Positions 21,101 to 27,100 of a stretch of DNA of 64,000 nucleotides are shown here, one piece after another. Both the position numbers and the translations under genes were made by a program. Source of the DNA: Enterobacter cloacae complex sp. R_G8. GTDB taxonomy: Bacteria; Pseudomonadota; Gammaproteobacteria; Enterobacterales; Enterobacteriaceae. The stretch spans positions 4,154,001 through 4,218,000 of the forward strand of contig NZ_CP102246.1 of assembly GCF_024599795.1 (NCBI RefSeq), read 5' to 3'. The notes beneath the pieces were generated by a model. The model ran no database searches and was not told where the DNA came from. It worked only from the letters and a program-made list of their open reading frames with translations. Within the stretch, counting starts at the first letter, position 1. Each line of letters begins with the position of its first letter.

Positions 21101-24100
21101 TGCCGATGACCTGGCCGTTGTCGATGATGTTCACCGTGCTGCCCGGCTCGGCCTTACCGCTCAGGGTCGGGGTGTTGTCATCGGTGGTGTCGCCGCTCAC
21201 GACCGGGCCCTGGTACGCACCGACGTTGTCGGTGACCAGCAGGTCAGAGGCTGCGTCCGGGGCTTTTGTATCAATCACGATACCGAAGCCGCCGGTTGGC
21301 TCACTGGTGCGGCCCACGCCGTCGGTGACGGTGGCGGTGAAGTTATGGCTGCCGTCTGCCAGCGCCGTATCCGGCGTGAAGCTCCAGCTGCCGTTGCTGC
21401 CCACGGTGGTGGTACCAATCAGACGACCGTTGTCGTAGATACTGATGGTGCCGCCCGCCACGCCGCTGCTGCCGCTCAGGGTCGGGGTGGTGTCGTTGGT
21501 GACGTCACCCTTCTGCAGGTAGTCCGCATGCGGGGCCACGTCGTCATAGACGGTGTCCAGCGTCGGTGCCTGCGGCGGTACGGTGGCCACGTTGATGATG
21601 TACTCACCGGACGGACCGGAGACGTTGCCCACGCCGTCGGTCTCTTTCGCCGTCAGGGTGTACGTCCCGTCCGGCAGCGGCGTGGTCGGCTCCAGGGACC
21701 AGGTGCCGTCGGCCTGCACTTTCGCGGTGCCAATGACCTTGTCGCCGTTGTACACGGTGATGGTGTTGCCCGGCTCTGCGCCCGTTCCCTTGATCAGCGG
21801 ACGGTTGTCGTCGGTTTCCCCGCCGGAGGCAATCACGCCTGCGGTGTTCACGTCGTCGTAGACTTCGGTGATCGCCAGCTTGCTCGCATCCGGGGCGGTG
21901 TAGTCCAGGGTCAGAACGAAGTCGTCTGACGCAGAACTGGTGTTGCCCGCCTTGTCGGTCGCCGTCACGTGGAAGCGGTGCTCGCCTTCCGGCAGTTTTG
22001 CCACCGGCGAGAAGCTCCAGGTGCCGTCAGCTTTCGCCGTCACCTCGCCCAGCAGGCCGTTCTGATCGTAGATCTTCACGGTGCTGCCCGCTTCCGCCTT
22101 ACCGCTCAGGGTCGGGGTCGGATCGTCGGTGGTGCCGCCGTTCGCCAGGTTACCCTGCACGCTGCCCACGTCGTCCAGCGCCGCGTCGATGGTCGGTTTC
22201 ACCGGCGCATCGGTGTCGATGGTCACGGTCCAGCTGCTGCTGGCTGACTCGTTGCCCATCGGGTCCTTCGCCGTGGCGGTGAAGGTGTGGTCCCCGCGGC
22301 CCAGGTCCACGCTCGGCGTGAAGCTCCAGGTGCCGTCCGCGCCCGCGGTGGTGGTGCCCAGCACGTTGCTGCCGTCCATGATGGTCACGGTGCTGCCCGC
22401 TTTCGCCGTGCCGCTGATTTGCGGACGGGTGTCGTCGGTGAGCGCGCCCTGCGACAGGCTGCCGGTGACGCTGCCGGTGTCGTCAGTCACGGCGGTGATT
22501 TCCACCTTGCCCGGGACCACGTCAACGGTGATGACCACGTGCGAGCCTTCCGGCCCGGTGTTGCCCGACGGATCGGTGACGGTGGTGGTCAGGTCGTGTG
22601 CGCCGTTCGCCAGCGGCTGGTCCGGGGTGTAGCTCCAGGTGCCGTCCGGGTTCACCTTCGCGGTGCCGATGACCTGGCCGTTGTCGATGATGTTCACCGT
22701 GCTGCCCGGCTCGGCCTTACCGCTCAGGGTCGGGGTGTTGTCATCGGTGGTGTCGCCGCTCACGACCGGGCCCTGGTACGCACCGACGTTGTCGGTGACC
22801 AGCAGGTCAGAGGCTGCGTCCGGGGCTTTTGTATCAATCACGATACCGAAGCCGCCGGTTGGCTCACTGGTGCGGCCCACGCCGTCGGTGACGGTGGCGG
22901 TGAAGTTATGGCTGCCGTCTGCCAGCGCCGTATCCGGCGTGAAGCTCCAGCTGCCGTTGCTGCCCACGGTGGTGGTACCAATCAGACGACCGTTGTCGTA
23001 GATACTGATGGTGCCGCCCGCCACGCCGCTGCTGCCGCTCAGGGTCGGGGTGGTGTCGTTGGTGACGTCACCCTTCTGCAGGTAGTCCGCATGCGGGGCC
23101 ACGTCGTCATAGACGGTGTCCAGCGTCGGTGCCTGCGGCGGTACGGTGGCCACGTTGATGATGTACTCACCGGACGGACCGGAGACGTTGCCCACGCCGT
23201 CGGTCTCTTTCGCCGTCAGGGTGTACGTCCCGTCCGGCAGCGGCGTGGTCGGCTCCAGGGACCAGGTGCCGTCGGCCTGCACTTTCGCGGTGCCAATGAC
23301 CTTGTCGCCGTTGTAGACGGTGATGGTGTTGCCCGGCTCTGCGCCCGTTCCCTTGATCAGCGGACGGTTGTCGTCGGTTTCCCCGCCGGAGGCAATCACG
23401 CCTGCGGTGTTCACGTCGTCGTAGACTTCGGTGATCGCCAGCTTGCTCGCATCCGGGGCGGTGTAGTCCAGGGTCAGAACGAAGTCGTCTGACGCAGAAC
23501 TGGTGTTGCCCGCCTTGTCGGTCGCCGTCACGTGGAAGCGGTGCTCGCCTTCCGGCAGTTTCGCCACCGGCGAGAAGCTCCAGGTGCCGTCAGCTTTCGC
23601 CGTCACCTCGCCCAGCAGGCCGTTCTGATCGTAGATCTTCACGGTGCTGCCCGCTTCCGCCTTGCCGCTCAGGGTCGGGGTCGGATCGTCGGTGGTGCCG
23701 CCGTTCGCCAGGTTACCCTGCACGGTGCCCACGTCGTCCAGCGCCGCGTCGATGGTCGGTTTCACCGGCGCATCGGTGTCGATGGTCACGGTCCAGCTGC
23801 TGCTGCTCGACTCATTACCCATCGGGTCCTTCGCCGTGGCGGTGAAGGTGTGGTCGCCGCGGCCCAGGTCCACGCTCGGCGTGAAGCTCCAGGTGCCGTC
23901 AGCGCCTGCCGTGGTGGTGCCCAGCACGTTGCTGCCGTCCATGATGGTCACGGTGCTGCCCGCCTTCGCCGTGCCGCTGATTTGCGGACGGGTGTCGTCG
24001 GTGAGCGCGCCCTGCGACAGGCTGCCGGTGACGCTGCCGGTGTCATCGGTCACGGCGGTGATTTCCACCTTGCCCGGGACCACGTCAACGGTGATGACCA

Positions 24101-27100
24101 CGTGCGAGCCTTCCGGCCCGGTGTTACCCGACGGATCGGTGACGGTGGTGGTCAGGTCATGCTCGCCGTTGGAGAGCGCCTGATCCGGGGTGAAGCTCCA
24201 GGTACCGTCCGGTTTCACCTGCGCGGTGCCGATGACCTGGCCGTTGTCGATGATGTTCACCGTGCTGCCCGGCTCGGCCTTACCGCTCAGGGTCGGGGTG
24301 TTGTCATCGGTGGTGTCGCCGCTCACGACCGGGCCCTGGTACGCACCGACGTTGTCGGTGACCAGCAGGTCAGAGGCCGCGTCCGGGGCTTTTGTATCAA
24401 TCACGATACCGAAGCCGCCGGTTGGCTCACTGGTGCGTCCCACGCCGTCGGTGACGGTGGCGGTGAAGTTATGGCTACCGTCAGCCAGCGCCGTATCCGG
24501 CGTGAAGCTCCAGCTGCCGTTGCTGCCCACGGTGGCGGTGCCGATCAGGCGACCGTTATCGTAGATGCTGATGGTGCCGCCGATCACGCCGCTGCTGCCG
24601 CTCAGGGTCGGGGTGGTGTCGTTGGTGACATCGCCCTTCTGCAGGTAGTCCGCATGCGGGGCCACGTCGTCATAGACGGTATCCAGCGTCGGCGCCTGCG
24701 GCGGTACGGTGGCCACGTTGATGATGTACTCACCGGACGGACCGGAGACATTGCCCACGCCGTCGGTCTCTTTCGCCGTCAGGGTGTACTTCCCGTCCGG
24801 CAGCGGCGTGGTCGGCTCCAGGGACCAGGTGCCGTCAGCCTGTACTTTCGCGGTGCCAATCACCTTGTCGCCGTTGTACACGGTGATGGTGTTGCCCGGC
24901 TCTGCGCCCGTCCCCTTGATCAGCGGACGGTTGTCGTCGGTTTCTTCGCCGGAGGCAATCACGCCTGCGGTGTTCACGTCGTCATAGACTTCGGTGATCG
25001 CCAGCTTGCTCGCGTCAGGCGCGGTGTAGTCGGTGATCAGTACAAAATCATCTGATTCCGGACCCGTGTTACCGGCCTTATCGGTTGCGGTAGTGGTGAT
25101 ATGGTGCTCACCCTCTGGCAGCGCGGTGGTTGGCGTAAATTGCCAGCCGCCATTTTCGTCCACCACGGTAGAACCAATCAGTTCCCCGTTATCATAGATA
25201 TCGACACGGCTGCCCGGCTCTGCGGTACCGTTAAAGGTCGGGTTTGCGTCATCGGTGGTGCTGCCGCTGCTCAGATCGCCACGGCTGGAGCCGACGTCAT
25301 CAGTCGCAACACCAATAACCGGTTTTTCCGGTGCCACGGTATCGACAGAGATATCAAAGGACGGAGAGGTCACGTCATTTCCGGCCGGGTCTTTGGAAAT
25401 CACGGTCAGGCTGTGATCGCCATCGGCCAGATCCTGTTCAGGGGTAAAGGTCCAGTTGCCATCCGGATCCACTACGGTGGAGCCCAGTACATCGTCGCCA
25501 TCCATGATGGTTACGGTGCTGCCCGGCTTACCTTTACCGCTCAGTTCAGGACGTGCGTCATCGGTCACGGTGCCTGGCTTCAGGTTGCCCACGATCGGCC
25601 CCTGATCATCCACCACTTCACCCACGGTGACCTGGTTTGGATCCGGATCGACGGTGAAGGAGATCCCCGGAGACGGTTCACTGGTGTTGCCTGACGGATC
25701 GGTTACGGTAGTGGTGATCTCATGATCGCCTTTAGCCAGAGGCGTGTCTGGCGTGTAGGACCATTTACCTTCGTCATCAACGATGACGGAACCGATCTTC
25801 TCGTCGTTATCGTAGATGTCCACCACGCTGCCCGGCTCGGCTTCGCCGCTCAGGGTCGGGGACTGATCGTCGGTGGTGTCGCCCGGACCTACCGGCCCCT
25901 GCTTGTCGCCAACGTTATCATTGATAACGATATTTTCTGCCGGAGACGGTGCCGCAGTATCGATCACGATCGGGAAGGTGCCGCTGGTGCGCGCGTTGCC
26001 CGCTGCGTCAGTCGCCGTGACGGTGAAGGTGTGCTGACCATCCGCCAGCGCGGTATCCGGGGTGAACGACCACTTACCGCTGCTGTCCGCCTTGACGGTG
26101 CCAATCACTTTCCCGTTGTCGAGGATAGACACAACGTCGCCCGGTGCAGCGCTGCCGCTCAGGGTTGGGGTGGTGTCGTTGGTGGTTTCGCCTTTCTGCA
26201 TTGGGCCGACGTGCGGCTCGGCGTTGTCCACCACGCTGTTGATGGACGGCTCGGTGCTGACCGGGATCAGAACAGTAATGTCGTAAGACGGTGCTTCACC
26301 CGCTACGCGATTGCCTACTGCGTCCTGGGTTTCCAGCGTCAGCTGATTAAGCCCTTCCACCAGCGGTGTATCCAGTGCCAGCGTCCAGTTGCCTTCACTG
26401 TCGACCACGGCTGAGCCCAGCAGATGTTTGCCGTTAGCATCCGTGCTGTAAACAAAGACGGTGCTTCCCGCTTCACCAATACCATTGATAACCGGTTTGC
26501 TGTCATCGGTGATTTCACCGCTGGCCACGTTACCCTGACGGCCGCCGACATCATCCATTACGGACGTAATGTTCAGTACATCGCTGCTTGCCACTGGTGG
26601 GGTGTAGTCGGTCACCAGCACAAAATCATCCGATTCCGGACCGGTGTTGCCCGCTTCATCCGTTGCGGTGGTGGTGATATGGTGCTCACCTTCTGGCAGA
26701 GGTGTGGTTGGCGTGAACTGCCAGGCGCCGTTGTCGTCCGCAATCGTCGAACCAATATGCTCACCGTTGTCATAAATATCGACACGGCTGCCCGGCTCTG
26801 CAGAGCCGTTGAAGGTTGGGTTTGCGTCGTCGGTGGTGCCGCCGTTGCTCAGATCGCCACGAATTGTTCCCACATCATCCGTTGCGGATCCCAGTACAGG
26901 TTTTTCCGGGGCGGTCGCATCAACGGTAATATCAAAGGACGGAGAGGTCACCTCGTTTCCGGCCGGGTCTTTGGAAATCACGGTCAGGCTGTGATCGCCA
27001 TCGGCCATATCCTGTTCAGGGGTAAAGGTCCAGTTGCCATCCGGATCCACCACGGTGGAGCCCAGTACATCGTCGCCATCCATGATGGTCACGGTGCTGC

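Noticed and set aside
18780..25031. Periodic repeats considered as a CRISPR or non-coding satellite
   Set aside because: The period is 1563 bp and in frame, and the sequence codes for Ig-like domains; there are no short repeats with unique spacers.
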